Source of the DNA: Aphelocoma coerulescens
Lineage: Eukaryota > Chordata > Aves > Passeriformes > Corvidae
NCBI RefSeq assembly: GCF_041296385.1
Contig: NW_027184085.1
Span: forward strand, 56,449,109-56,513,108
Length of the DNA stretch: 64,000 bases
Direction: 5' to 3'
Shown here: one piece after another, positions 1 to 11,520 of the stretch
Numbering within the stretch: the stretch's first letter is position 1
Layout of the letters: each line of letters begins with the position of its first letter
Position numbers and translations under genes: made by a program
The notes under the pieces: model-generated
The model's input: the letters and a program-made list of their open reading frames with translations, nothing else
The model's database searches: none
Told to the model about the DNA's origin: nothing

Positions 1-152
1 GGGAGAAAAAAAAGTCCTTACCAATAAAAAAACTGTTTAGCTAATTGTTTTCTATTTTTATTTTCTCCAGTTAACTTTGGCTTTAAATTCAATACAAATT
101 TTTAGTCCATTTTTTACCTTTGACTGTAGCAACATTTTGCTGGGGTGGAATT
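1..152. other. AT-rich non-coding edge
   Basis: AT-rich sequence with short A and T runs. No open frame, repeat family or RNA gene is recognisable. It ends where the CR1 tail begins. Confidence 0.6.
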
Positions 153-640
153 ATCATAGAAGCACAGAACTTGCTGAGTTAGAAGGGACCCACAAGGATC
201 ACTGAGTTAAACTCCTGGCCCTGCACCAGCACCATCCCCACTAGTCACACCATGTGCCTGAGAGCACTGTCCAAATGCCTCTTGAACTCTGTCAGGCTGG
301 TGCTGTGACCACTTCCCTGGGGAGCCTGTTCCAGTGCCCAGCCCTCTGGGTTACACATCTTTTTCTACTATCCAAACCTAAACCTCCCCTGACACACCTT
401 CAGACCATTCCCTTGGGTCCACTCACTGGTCGACAGGGAGGAGAAATCAGTGTCTGCCCCTTCTGTTCCCCTCACGTGGAAGTTGTAATTGCAGTGAGGT
501 CTCCCCTCAGCCACCACCAGGTTAAACAGGATAAGTCACCTCAGCTGCTCCCCACAAGACTTCCTCTTCAGATGCTTCACCATCCTTGTGTCCCAGCTTT
601 GGATGCTCTCTAATAGCTCCTAGGCTTGCCTGGAAATGGA
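153..640 (-). mobile_element. CR1 LINE, 5'-truncated 3' end (minus strand)
   Basis: This is a chicken-repeat-1 (CR1) retrotransposon fragment lying in reverse. The left edge (ATCATAGAAGCACAGAA, about 153-169) is the reverse complement of the CR1 terminal repeat. It is followed by the typical reverse-strand phrases: the 'gaagggacc' block near 184, the 'gcctcttgaactctgtcaggctggtgctgtgacc' type block near 276-310, the 'ggggagcctgttccagtgccc' type block near 320-340, and the 'gaagttgtaattgcagtgaggtctcccctcag' type block near 479-510. The copy fades out around 612-640, so only the last half kilobase (end of ORF2 and 3' UTR) was inserted. This is the usual outcome of target-primed reverse transcription. 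The roughly 119-codon plus-strand frame over it is an antisense shadow. Indels and divergence mark it as old and inactive. Confidence 0.9.
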
Positions 641-889
641 CTCCATTGGTTTTTACTATGTGTCAGAGGGGCACTAGAAGCCCCTTTCCCTCATTGGCAG
701 TTTGAGAGCTAAAGGGCTGAGAACCTGCACAATTATGGGTGCAAAATTAATGCATCAAAGCAGGACTCATTAGAAACCTACGTGTATGGCTAGCCAGGCC
801 ACACAATATTCTACCTATTGTACACGGCAATTTACAAATTTCCTTCTGTGCCAAGGTACCAGCCAGAAGCCTTGTATGCACACATCAGG
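641..889. other. Non-coding, nothing recognised
   Basis: Intergenic or intronic sequence without a recognised repeat, exon or RNA gene. Confidence 0.5.
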
Positions 890-1190
890 ATCCCAGTAAA
901 TTACATTGAGAGCAATCAGATAATGTTGTTAATATGACTCACTTCAGTGCAATTTCTTTGCTCCTCCCCGTATGATTAATTACAATGAAATTGATGTTGC
1001 CAGCAATGATTAATTTACAAGTTCAGATGCAGAGTAAATGAGCTAAGCAAAGCTGAGTTGGCATTGCCCCTCATTTAAGAAACTGCACAAGGGATCACAA
1101 TTCACAGCTAACCTTGTGACCCATTACTGTATTTGCATAAAAATTGGCTGTGTTGAATAGCTGCAAACTTATAATTTATTATTTTGTGAT
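890..1190. promoter_or_regulatory. CNE-like block with paired TGATTAAT and an octamer
   Basis: The block holds two exact TGATTAAT homeodomain-type motifs 35 bp apart (973-980 and 1008-1015). It also has a perfect ATTTGCAT POU octamer (1131-1138) and a TGACTCA AP-1-like motif near 935. The sequence is of mixed complexity, not simple repeat, unlike the AT-rich DNA around it. This is how developmental enhancers in vertebrate gene deserts often look, but there is no alignment here. Calling it regulatory is inference. Confidence 0.35.
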
Positions 1191-1578
1191 AGCTGTTTAG
1201 AAAAAAAAAATTAGTTTATCTAAATCAGAAAACAAAGAGCATCAATCAGGCTTCTACCAGGAATTTTCTGTGTAATTCAAATTTGTGATCAGATAATATG
1301 AAAACGCCAAGCCTTTGATAGTGAACTGAAGATGAGGATCATATTCTTGATGAAATCCCTGAATTTCTCCATGAAAAAAAACAAAGTCCATAAAAAACCA
1401 TAAAGGAATAAATATATTAATAACTAAATAGATTTAATAACTGCTTTTCCTTTAGCAATAATAAATCTATCCTGTAGGAGCTACAATTACTTCCCACGTT
1501 GTACAAAAGTCAGAATTATTGTCTGTATTGAGGTGAGTGCTAGAGACTCTGTGCATCACCAAGTATTTGAGCATCTTC

Positions 1579-1882
1579 TGTTACAGTGGGGGATACTTCA
1601 ACACACGTATCAATCAACGAGGCCTGTGGAAAAGAAATATCTATGGACAGATTCTTGGTAGATGTTTCAGAGATGTTTATTTCTCCAGCCGCATGGCCGG
1701 GGCTCTGCTGAGGAACTGCTCAATCCCGGGACCCGAGGGTCCTTGCCCACACAGGGGAACACAAAACAACCAATGGGGAACGAGGCTGACCAGGGGCAGG
1801 GAAACCCCGTGTCTCCCCCCCCAGGGCCCCTCTCCCAGGGCTACATGGCAGGGGGGGGAAGGGACCCCGACAATCTTCCACA
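1579..1882 (-). mobile_element. Probable solo LTR of an avian endogenous retrovirus (minus strand)
   Basis: An isolated GC-rich block of about 200 bp (1683-1880) sits in AT-rich DNA. Read on the minus strand it has LTR architecture. It has a possible TG start (TGTGGAAG, 1882 downward), a GC-rich U3 with an ATTGG (inverted CCAAT) element near 1770, then an AATAAA polyadenylation signal near 1680. An AT-richer R/U5-like part follows, down to a possible CA end at 1579-1580. No gag, pol or env remnant flanks it, so a solo LTR made by LTR-LTR recombination is most likely. I could not find a matching target-site duplication, so both ends are approximate. Open frames of 68-116 codons on both strands here only reflect high GC. 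The family was judged by resemblance, not by a search. Confidence 0.6.
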
Positions 1883-4800
1883 TATAATCAATAGAAGTAG
1901 TAGATTTGAGAGGCTTGCAGAGACTCTTACCCTACAAAAATCATATTTTTAAAAATCAGTTTCCTTGTGTGTGTATAGTGTTCATTATGTAGAGGTGAAA
2001 TTCAAAATTTAGTCTTTCTCATGAAGAATTTTCATCTGATGGCAAGCATTTCTGATGAAGGAGAGAAGTGACTGGCAGCCTACCTTACGGTCTTTTCGCA
2101 CTACTTTAGCTTTCTTTTTTTTGACAGAGATGTTGACTGAAAAATTAAGTACACTTTTACCCATAGCTATTTGCAGATACATAGCAGGGGAGCTCTTGAG
2201 GCTTTGAAATCAAGTGCTGAAGAGAGGCAAGATCTGGAATGAGAACTTTTGCTCAGTATGTGCTTTTCAGAGAGGAAAGTTTTTCATGCCACCTGTCACA
2301 AATTAACTCAACAGAAAACTCACTTCTGACTAGGAAGGCCTCACAAACCAGTGCCAGTTGTCAGCTCCCTTGCAAGTTCTATCCTTGAAGCCTCTGGTTC
2401 AGTACCTGCCATGATGCCTGACAGCTATTTTCTAGGTGAATACTGATGCCTTTGAGTGTTCTGTGGCAGTCTTAAGGTAAAGGGAGCAATGTTAAGCTGA
2501 GCACCAGCACGATGGATTAAAGATTCAAGGGCATGGTTAAAAAGAAAAATAGCAAAAAGATTTGGAGACAGCTAAGACAACACCCATGTGTTGACAAGTC
2601 TTGCTTCTCTTGCACTCCATTTTTGAAACAGCTTGCCCAGATAAACAGACAGCCTTTGGACCAAGAACTGCCGTGTCCCATGAAAAATTCCTAACCCCTG
2701 AGCTAAGCAGTTGATGTCTCCCTGGCCCAGTGGATACACACCTTCCTATCCAAAGAGGAATAGCTCCAGCAGGCAACATAAAGAGAGACTCATAAGAAAA
2801 ACAGCAATTGTTTAGTGCTAGTCAGTCAAAGGATCTGGCCTTGTATGTTTTATACTTCACCAAGTATGTAAACTCAGTCTGTTGGCTCTTTGGGGATAGA
2901 GGAGTTGCACATACAGGCTTTCCTCCCCGCCTCTCTCTGACACATCCAAATGCATACTGTTTTGAAATGCCCGGGATTTATCCCAGCACAGAAAAGGGAA
3001 AAACTTAAATTTCAACCGTTGTGTGGGATGGAGAGGCTATTTTCCCATTTATCTCTAAATCTAATGTCAAAAAGGATGCAAATATCATTAACTACAAGCA
3101 AATCAACCTTCTGCATGTAGTGAGCAGAAAGCAGGCATTCATAATTGTAGATATTTTTAAAATAGCTTACTCTCTTGAATACAGAAGGACATAGTACAGA
3201 GAAATATCTAGAATAGACTTTTTAAATGTCTTAGAATAACCTAATCTGGATGGAGACCATGTAAATTTGAGTAGCAGGGTGCTAGATGACTATTTAAACT
3301 GAAAATGGAGCTTCACTGCTCAGCTATTGTTAATGACATATGGGACCTGCAATAACCTCAGTGGCTTACTCCATATAATTTTTGGTTGCCAAGCAATGCT
3401 TTTTAGTTGCTGTACATCCAGCATCCTAAAATTTGTAGCCCATGGGATATATAATGCATCAGTTCTTGCCTTGCGAAGCTCCTCTGAAGCCATCAGTTAT
3501 ACAGAACACAAGCTCTGATTGAAGATTATTTGGATGTTGACAGCACACATAGCTTACGTTAAATTTTCAAGTTCTTATTGGTATTGTTGAAAACTAGCTT
3601 TTTTTTCCTTTTGTCCTTCTTTTCTGCAAAGCAGAGAATCCAAGCTGTGTTACATTTTGTAATGACAGAGTAGGTTAGCTCATTGAAATGAAATGTTCTC
3701 AGAAAGCACAACACACATGGTAGAAACCAGAGATTTATGCTGGCAGTACATGACACTGGTAGACCCTTCACGCTAGTGTGTGTTGCAGGGATAAAGAACT
3801 GCTGAATGAATTCTTATCTGTTAATGCTGGTTTCTGTATTTTTGGATTTAAGCATAATGTCATTAAAAATAGACAGGCTTTTGTGTTACATCAGATTAAA
3901 TTACTGGCACTTCCTATTAGAGTGATGAGCTAGAGAAAAACAGCTGAGTTCAAAAACATCTGCATGATTTTAATAACAGATTTCAAGAAAATATACATAT
4001 AGGGTATTTCATCTGCATGTAGGAGAGAAATTTGTATGCCTGTCTTTAAATTCCTCCAGGTCAAATAGAGCAATGAACAATTGGATTGAGATTACTGAAA
4101 TTCAAGTCCTTGTTCAAAGCCTAACTGTGTTTTCTGTGTCATTTTATGATATCCATGTAGCAGTTTGGACCTTGCTGACCTCCTAGTGCTATTGCAGAGG
4201 CCATCTGTGCAGGTTCCCCAAGGGACAGGCTCTGCTGCAAATACAGAGCTCCTGGAATGCCTCTCTCTTTCCAAAACCTAGCGCCCTGTTTAAACAGGAT
4301 AAAAGTGAAACCCTTTCCTGTCAAATGTAGACTATTTTACTGTTTTCCAACACAAGCTATTTACCACTTTCAAATTAGGTATTTCCCAAGTCTCTCTACT
4401 TTCTGAGTCTGAAGTGGGTGGATATAAGATACTCTCTGCACACACCATGTAGTCTCAGTAGGAATGCAATAACAGGGAGAGAAAAATTGGATTTGTACTA
4501 GCATCAGATTAATGTTTCTTCTGAAATAATATGGTATTAATAATTCATCTCCTTCACTATAGTAGTGTCCACCTCTCACAAAAGAAATATCACCACAAAT
4601 GGCTTCTAGTTCCTGATTCTTGGGTACGCCTTGCAAAAAGCCAAAAGATTAAGTTCATAATAAATATACATTCTCATATGGGCAATCAAGATTGAGATAA
4701 GGAACTTTCATTTCCTTATCACTTTTTCCAGAATCACAGCTCTGGATGTCAAGTGAAAGGCTGCTCCAGGGCCTGCCATCTTTGCTGAGATTACTGTAAC

Positions 4801-7800
4801 ATGTTCTGCATGGACATGGAGTTCCATTCTGAAGTGCTATCAATTTGGATCTATTCAAAGCCTTTAAATCATATTTAAATTAATACAGATTAATCACATT
4901 TCTCCTGAGGTGCATGTAAGATGTAGACAGAGAAGAATGAACACCCCTTTTGGATTTAAAATCCAGCACACAACAATGTCCTCTTCTTGTGAGCTCAAGA
5001 AATTTAAGAATATGTTGGAGTTATGCCAGTAATAATTTTTTCTGTCTTCTTGTTTATAATGCAAAAGCACAACACACCTTTTACTAACCACAAGAATACA
5101 GAAACAAATACATAGAATAATTGTATAAGCAAACTGCTGAGTTTGAAGAGAGGGACACTCAACCTCCATGTATGGATGGCCCATAATGCATGTTTTCTTC
5201 TAGAGGAAGGAGGCTTCCCACCTGGAATATTAATTCCTGAGAGAAAATACAAGGTATGTCGTTTTGTCCTGTCTCTCAGAGGAAAGGTTTATGTGTTTAC
5301 AACACCAGCAGCAATAGGAAAGTTGCCTTTGTGTGCTTTTCTAATAATAATCCAATTATATGGCTATTTTAGAGAGCACAAAATTGCAAATGCAAAGCAA
5401 GGGCTACTTTGAACAGTCCTTTTGAAAAACAACACTTCTAAAAGTTTGTAATTATTGCTCAAAAAATTATTGTTATCTTTTATACCAAACCACTCAGATT
5501 GCAGCAATAGTTCTGAAACAACATTTTGTTTCAACTTCTGTATTCAAATAGCTATAGTACTGTGATCCAACATCCAGAGGTCATATTACAGTGGTCTTTC
5601 CACTCCTCGTGCAGGACTTAAATATTGTACATCTCCAACAACTCATATGTGAATAAGATGTGAACATCTGAGGGCCTTATATACTAATGTTGATAAAGAT
5701 TGGGGTTTTTTTTCAAACAGAGAGAGATTTTATAGAATTTAAATAATATGACTACTCTTCTTACCAGGAACTGACTCAAAAAATTAGGGTAGCTACATAT
5801 ACAGCAAATTCTACTTTGCTTTTGTGCCTATTTATCACCAAAATCAAGTGTCGTATCAATCTCCTTGGGTTATTGTAATCTGGATGTTACAGGGAAATTT
5901 TTAATTGAAAAATAGTTTAATATTACTAAATCAAACTAAATTTAATCTACATTAAATTAGTAGTATGTTTGTACTGCACAATTGAAAATTAAACAACTTC
6001 AACATTTTTCTTTAAAACGTGTTAAACGACCCCATTTCTCTCATTTAAAGTATATACTTTTTTGCCCCCTATTGAAAGTACCTTATCAAATTGATTTGCA
6101 AACAAGTAGTCTTTTTTAGTTTTTTTTTTTAACTATGGTGTTCAGTAGGAAAGTCAAAATCTTTCATTTCTTTCTAAATTCAGGTTGAGATTTTAACAAA
6201 GATACTGAAGAAACCATCTCCTTTCTGTTACCTTATGTGACAAAGCCTTTCCTTTCAGGTTCAGTGCTAACTCAAGTGAAGTTTCAGGTTATATTCTTGC
6301 AGTGCTGTACTTTTTCCCTTGGTTCAACCCCAAACAAAAATGTGCTCACACAGCCCTAACTGTAAGGTTGTGTCAACAAAGAAAATGTAACAGTAAACAT
6401 GTGGGTATTGAGAAATGTAAAAGGATACTTGGTATGGTGAGCTGTGAAGCAATACAAACCTTCAGGCCTGGAAAAGCTCAAGACCTTGCAGTACTTTTAT
6501 TGAGGGTCTTTCAAGACCCCTATATTAGTTTTAAATAAAGAATTATGGTCATAACCTTTGGGTCCTAAGACAGATTCAGTCTTTTCTGGGAAACTATAAA
6601 GATGTAATTTTGAAACTAACTTGCACCAAACTAACTGGGGTTTTAAAAACCTTTTTTAAATTATGTCCACTGCCAACAGCTTTGATTTCATATTTAAAAT
6701 ACTAATACTTAAAACACAGAGAAATTTTTCTAGATTATTCATGCAGAACTTTTTCCTCTTGTATGAAATTTCATCACCCCTGCTGGGCTTGTTATATCTG
6801 ACATTCAAGTCCTCACTGAAGCTAATGAACCTTATATTTTATTGATTAGGTTACTTATCTGTCTTAGAAGTTTTTGGAGGTATAATTTTGACTCAGTCAA
6901 ATTGTTTTTTTCTCAGATATTGAAGTTATAACTTACCATCTTAAAGTGTGCTTTTCTCTGCCATCCTTAGCAGCCGACTAAGAATTCTCTTTTTTTAGAA
7001 AGTTATTCTTTATTGTAGGCTGTTTATACTCAGGCCTTACTTATTTCTCTCAGGCTTGACTTCACTGTTTATAAAACTACCCTCTTCCCACCTCTGTTTA
7101 AATGGCTTCAAAAATGATCAGATGAATCACAAAAAAAAATCTTCCCAAGACCAGTAAATACTAGGCTGCACAAACCAGCTCCAAAAAAGTCCTTGAGCCT
7201 TCACCTGCTGATTATGGGTGAAAAATGCCACAGGAAGAATGTCTGTCACCCTCCTTTTTCCAGTCTCACCAGTTTCAGAATCTGTCAAGACAGAGAGCAG
7301 CACACTGGACCCAGACTTAGACCACTCCATCTTTTAGCTGTTAAATACTTCTTTACCTGCTTTCTGTATTAAATGCTCATTCTTTCAGTTTCAGATCTCC
7401 TGTGTTCAGTACAGCATCTCTTTACTTCCCAGATGGGACAAACCTAGCTCTTGATTGCTTGGGCATAAATATTCCCTCTTGGCATAGATTTCCACCTTAG
7501 GAGGCCTTGCAGAGATGCAGTAAGCTGAAGTCTTCCTTGTACGTGTGTGAGGAGTTTATTGCACTTGTGTTTCAGCAGGATGGGGAAAAAATTTGAAATC
7601 AAGTGTGGCCACCTGTACTTTGATTAGAAACCAAAGTGACTACCATCACTGTCTTCTTTGGCAGCAGAATAAGGCCAGCATGAATAAGCTGTACTTCTAA
7701 TACTCTCATGGTGCCTAATTAGTCATTAGCCCTGCGTGTCTATAGTACTGGGAACTTGAGTGGTGGAGAATAGGTGTCCTTCAATGTCAGGTGTATAGTT

Positions 7801-8639
7801 TTGTGCTTCTTTATGTTTCTTCTTCCTCCTTCTCCTTTTTCTCTGTAGAAGAAAAAAAAAATCTGGCCAAAGGGCAAATAATCACATTTCAAGATCTTTT
7901 TAAATGCTGCTACCAAGACAGTCTAGAGGAAAAGAATGAAATACATGTTTAACCTTCTCCATTTCTTGTGAAAGTAATAAAAAAGTAAAATGATATGTCT
8001 TTTCTAGCATTTTGTTCAGTCTTGTGAATTTTGAACTTAGCTATGATGGTCTTGACATAATTCACTTTAAATGAGAGGCTTTTTTGCATTTTATTTTATA
8101 TGTTTAGACCAAAGACACATTTCCCATGATTAAACAAATATCATCATCCTTCCAACCCAAGCCATTCTAAGATTCTGTGCATTTCTCTTAGGGCAACACT
8201 TCGGCACCTATACATGTAACAATTAAATGAAACTCTTCCTCGTGCATGAAAGGCTTGGGTTTTAGTGTATGAAGTGTAATTTACCTGTAACCTATTGGTG
8301 AGGATAAAGAAAATTAGACCTTTTTTCTCTTTGTTTGTATTACCTCAACTGAGAGTATTTAAGGAACCAGCAGCCCTTGATGAAGTGTGGCTCGTACACT
8401 TAGCCAGCATCCTGTAAATGCCAGAAGATGGAGGTTCAAGAATGAGAGTATAGTACACAAGCAAAGCAAAAGTCATGGAAGAAGCCAAGGCCTAAAAGTC
8501 AAGCAAATTGCAAATTAAGTATCCTAATCTATTGAATTCTGTTTTTGGGAGGAGAAAAAAATGATAAAATGACATTTTTAAATAAGGACAACAGAAATGT
8601 AGAGACAAAGAATAAAGGATATTCATCTTGGTGTTTCAG
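1883..8639. other. Long non-coding stretch without a supported gene
   Basis: About 6.8 kb of AT-rich unique sequence. Open frames are short (96 codons or less), often overlap on both strands and lack coding character. Short A/T runs occur near 3600, 5705, 6120 and 7852. One segment with exon-like borders (5204-5253) is discussed in the findings. No recognisable transposon, tRNA or snRNA was seen. Confidence 0.5.
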
Positions 8640-8970
8640 ATCACTATCTCCACACTAACACAATTTTAGCACCTGACCGAGCTGTGGGCTGCCCCAAACC
8701 CAGTGATGTGGCATCTTAACAGCCCTTGGCACTAAGACTCTTCAGTGAATGTGACCCAGCTAAGCCTGGCAAACAGCACCGAGTTTAATTTCACACACAG
8801 TGTATAGTGGAGGATCTGTGAGTATTCTCTTTTCTAGGAAAATGATTTTATGATTTGACATCCTTTAGTACATATGATGAGCAACAGGAACGCAGCATTA
8901 ATAAGCAGGCATCTGTCATCATCTAAAAATTTTTACTGCATCTTCTGCAGTGCTCCTTTTTTTTTTCTTC
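8640..8970. promoter_or_regulatory. CNE-like block
   Basis: Mixed-complexity sequence with CpGs kept in AT-rich surroundings (near 8677, 8781 and 8891). It also has homeodomain-type and TGTCATCA-type motifs around 8896-8925. It is the first of a series of similar blocks up to 11520. The regulatory call is inferred from composition only. Confidence 0.25.
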
Positions 8971-9379
8971 AAGACAATATTTAAATCTAATAGTAGCAAA
9001 TAAAGGTTGTAAAAAGATGAATGTAAGGATTTTTGCTAGGACTGTGGAGAAGCAAAAGGAATGAAAGAAAGACAGACCATATGTGTAGTATATTTGTTGT
9101 TACAGCTTGCACTCATTAAAACCGTGTTTGTCGTATTATACATCATTGTACTGTAGTTGTAGTAAATGTTCCTTGTAATGCACTTTCAAGTACAAAAATT
9201 GCCTTAGAAAAGAGCGTTTAGGAAACTAATTCTATTGAAACCAATGAAGTGTTGACACATTGCCTGATGTGGATTTGTTTAAGGAGGCATATTTTACGTT
9301 ATAAAAGTACAGTCCTTAAGGCAAAAAATCAGTGACTGCTTGGTATAGTGACTGAGAGAACACTGCAACAGTATGTTCA

Positions 9380-9920
9380 GCAAGAAACCCCTCATTAATC
9401 CTTTCCTGTAATTCTACCCTATTCACCTTCCCCCTCGCCTGACTCAATAGAATTTAAAACCTGCTGTCAGCACAGTAACTAACCCAGAACCCATTCATTA
9501 CTCAGTTAAGGCATTTGAAATGTTTGCTGATTTGTCCATGAATGGGAACACAGTGTAAATCTGGACTGAGGAGAGGTTTTTTTCCCCTTGTCAGTTTAAT
9601 TGCTCCTGTGTGATGTGTTCAAGTGTTAGGAATCATCAGGGGCTTTGACACTCTTCTCTGTTTGAACAGCCATAGTATTTCACTGCATCCAGCCCCCAAG
9701 AAAATCCAAATGTTTGCAGCTGAGAGGAAATGTGCATCATTTACTAAAATCTGTTTATTTGCGTCAAACCAGACAACTATCACTCTCAGCAAACTTCTGG
9801 TGCCAGAAGCCTCTTTTAGAATTAAACATAAAAAACCAAGCATCTTCTTGCATTCTAAAAAGTGCTCCAATGTGACAGAATTAAGCAGTGTAATGATTAG
9901 AGTAGACAATTAATTCAGTG
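9380..9920. promoter_or_regulatory. CNE-like block, open on both strands
   Basis: Low-repeat sequence containing CATTAATCC near 9392, AAACATTTCAAATGCC-like strings near 9510-9525 and GCGTCAAACC near 9760. A 97-codon frame is open on plus (9623-9913) and another on minus (9619-9909) over the same bases. This shows stop depletion on both strands and not a gene on either. Neither frame has a recognisable domain. Confidence 0.25.
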
Positions 9921-10128
9921 ACTCAACTGCTGTTAAGGGACTTGTGTTGAATGGACAAAATAAGCAAACAGCAATTTGTAGAGTATTTACATGGTCCCAA
10001 GTAATTCCTGTCTCAGTGAATGGCCTCTCTAGACTCAACAACCAGAAAAGCAGTTGCAAGTAAGATGCTCAGCTGGACTGCTAGAAAATGTATATATGTC
10101 AGTCATTTGCTTGATGTACTAGCACCAT

Positions 10129-10335
10129 TTGGTGATGATATATCAGAAAGGCTGCAGGGGACACTTGGACATCTGTGACGAAGCTTGGAGGGCTGCTCCT
10201 CTTGGCAACACCATGACAGCTTTTTGTACGTATCCTGCTTCACAAGTAGCAGTCTTTGTCATCTGGTGGAGGCTCTTGATGTTTGTTACTTTCCCATCAG
10301 CAATAGGGAGCAGAGAGGGCAGGTAAGTTACCATT
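10129..10335 (+). other. Exon-like segment ending in a strong donor motif
   Basis: A 66-codon open frame runs up to a consensus donor (CAG followed by GTAAGT at 10322-10327), and a possible acceptor AG lies near 10144-10145. The reading frame reaches its stop inside the donor motif. No domain or known peptide is recognised. It may be an lncRNA or coding exon, or part of the CNE-like cluster around it. Confidence is low. Confidence 0.2.
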
Positions 10336-10504
10336 TCTATTTTCAGTCAAATAATTAGCTCATTCAAGGGAACTTTCCCTTCCTAGACCTCACCACGTCT
10401 TTACTGTCCCTCTTAAAAATATCTATTTTTTCCAATAATGCAACTCCCTCTTTGAAAGCCTATTTTTACCCTCTGTATAACATTACCAGCTTTGCTCCTT
10501 ACAT

Positions 10505-10735
10505 TACGATGATGTTCACACACACACACCCACACAGCCCCAGCCTGCAATATCGGCATTGTCCAGCGTCAATTGCTCATACAAACCGTGTGGCACCAAT
10601 GGATCACCGAGACAAGCCAACAAATGCAGCTCTGCCAACAGACAAAATAAATCATGGAGGCAATTTCTTACATCTCAGGGGAACTTCTCCCAGGCTGAAC
10701 ATGACTCAAAATCTAAGTCTTCTCCATATGTAGCT
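10505..10735. promoter_or_regulatory. CNE-like block with retained CpGs
   Basis: Starts in a short (CA)n run (about 10517-10530). It then carries at least five CpGs in about 110 bp (10507-10612), although CpG is otherwise rare in this part of the window. The following sequence (10600-10735) is non-repetitive and free of transposon signatures. CpG retention in an AT-rich desert suggests constraint. Whether it is an enhancer or an exon cannot be told from the sequence. Confidence 0.3.
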
Positions 10736-10762
10736 TAAAGATTGGTAGTGCTGCATTACCTT

Positions 10763-10966
10763 TCACCTCACTTGCACTGAAATGGGTGTTTTGGACTGCA
10801 GGGACGCTTGTCCCTGTTGAGCCTGGGGTTCTGACGCCGCTTCCATAAATCTCTCCCTTTCAGGCAACTGCAAAATAAATTTCTGATGAGTCTGTTCAGC
10901 TAATGCTTTCCTAACTTCCAGTATAAAAGAGGCAGTACTTGCACTAATTATTGTCAAGGCCCACAC
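10763..10966 (-). other. Minus-strand open segment with a phase-0 exon-like core
   Basis: A 67-codon open frame on the minus strand. Inside it lies a 96-nt segment (10867 down to 10772). It is preceded by a good acceptor (TTTATTTTGCAG) and followed by a GTGAGG donor, so it forms exactly 32 in-frame codons, beginning LPERER and ending SVQ. The peptide is rich in Q, E, A and S. I do not recognise it. A second open stretch of 50 codons in another frame lies just upstream on the same strand (11141-10989). The pair may be exons, a decayed pseudogene or retroelement fossil, or chance. Confidence 0.25.
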
Positions 10967-10988
10967 TAAGGAGTTTTTGCGCTGCAGT

Positions 10989-11141
10989 TTAGGGTTTCAT
11001 GCTGATCCAGTTGACATAGCTTGGATCAATTTGACCCGCTACTGCAGTTGTTCTCCTTTGATCCAGAGCAGTTTGTAATTTGACCCATTCAGATGACTTT
11101 CTTATAATAGCCCTAGCAAGACAAAACCAAATCAACTCCAT
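10989..11141 (-). other. Short minus-strand open frame (50 codons), unidentified
   Basis: Runs from an ATG at 11141-11139 to TAA at 10991-10989. It lies directly upstream of, and in a different frame from, the 10966-10763 segment. The peptide has a plausible soluble composition (K, Q, T, R and A-rich middle). No family is recognised. The proximity of two same-strand frames suggests either one decayed coding fossil with a frameshift or coincidence. Confidence 0.15.
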
Positions 11142-11219
11142 TTATCTTAATGGGCTTTTTTTCAGACATGAGGCCTTGCCGATCTTTTGTACAGAAGAAA
11201 AAGGAATCTGTGTATCTGA

Positions 11220-11520
11220 TGGGCTTTGAAATGCCATCTGGTGTTTAATGTTATTGTGCTCTGTTCTCATAGTGCCTGTGCTGAATTATATCTTAAAAGT
11301 TCAACAAGCATTCACTCACAGCCACCATTCAATACGATTGTGTCATTATCAAAGATGTGGATTTATCGAACGCAGCCTGCAAACAAAGCAGGTTTTACAG
11401 ACCCTTCTCCCTGAGGCTCCACTGACAGAAGTCTTCAAGTACGAAACCTGTGTGCCTTACATCTTTAGCTGCCATTTAGATGTACAACAATCCTCTTCAA
11501 CCTCCAAAATTATTTTTTGA
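11220..11520. promoter_or_regulatory. CNE-like block
   Basis: Mixed-complexity sequence with CpGs near 11336, 11369 and 11441. It has overlapping 62- and 90-codon frames without recognisable domains. It is the last of the 8640-11520 series. Inference from composition only. Confidence 0.2.

Noticed and set aside
254..613. 119-codon plus-strand open frame
   Set aside because: It is antisense to a minus-strand CR1 and matches CR1 sequence.
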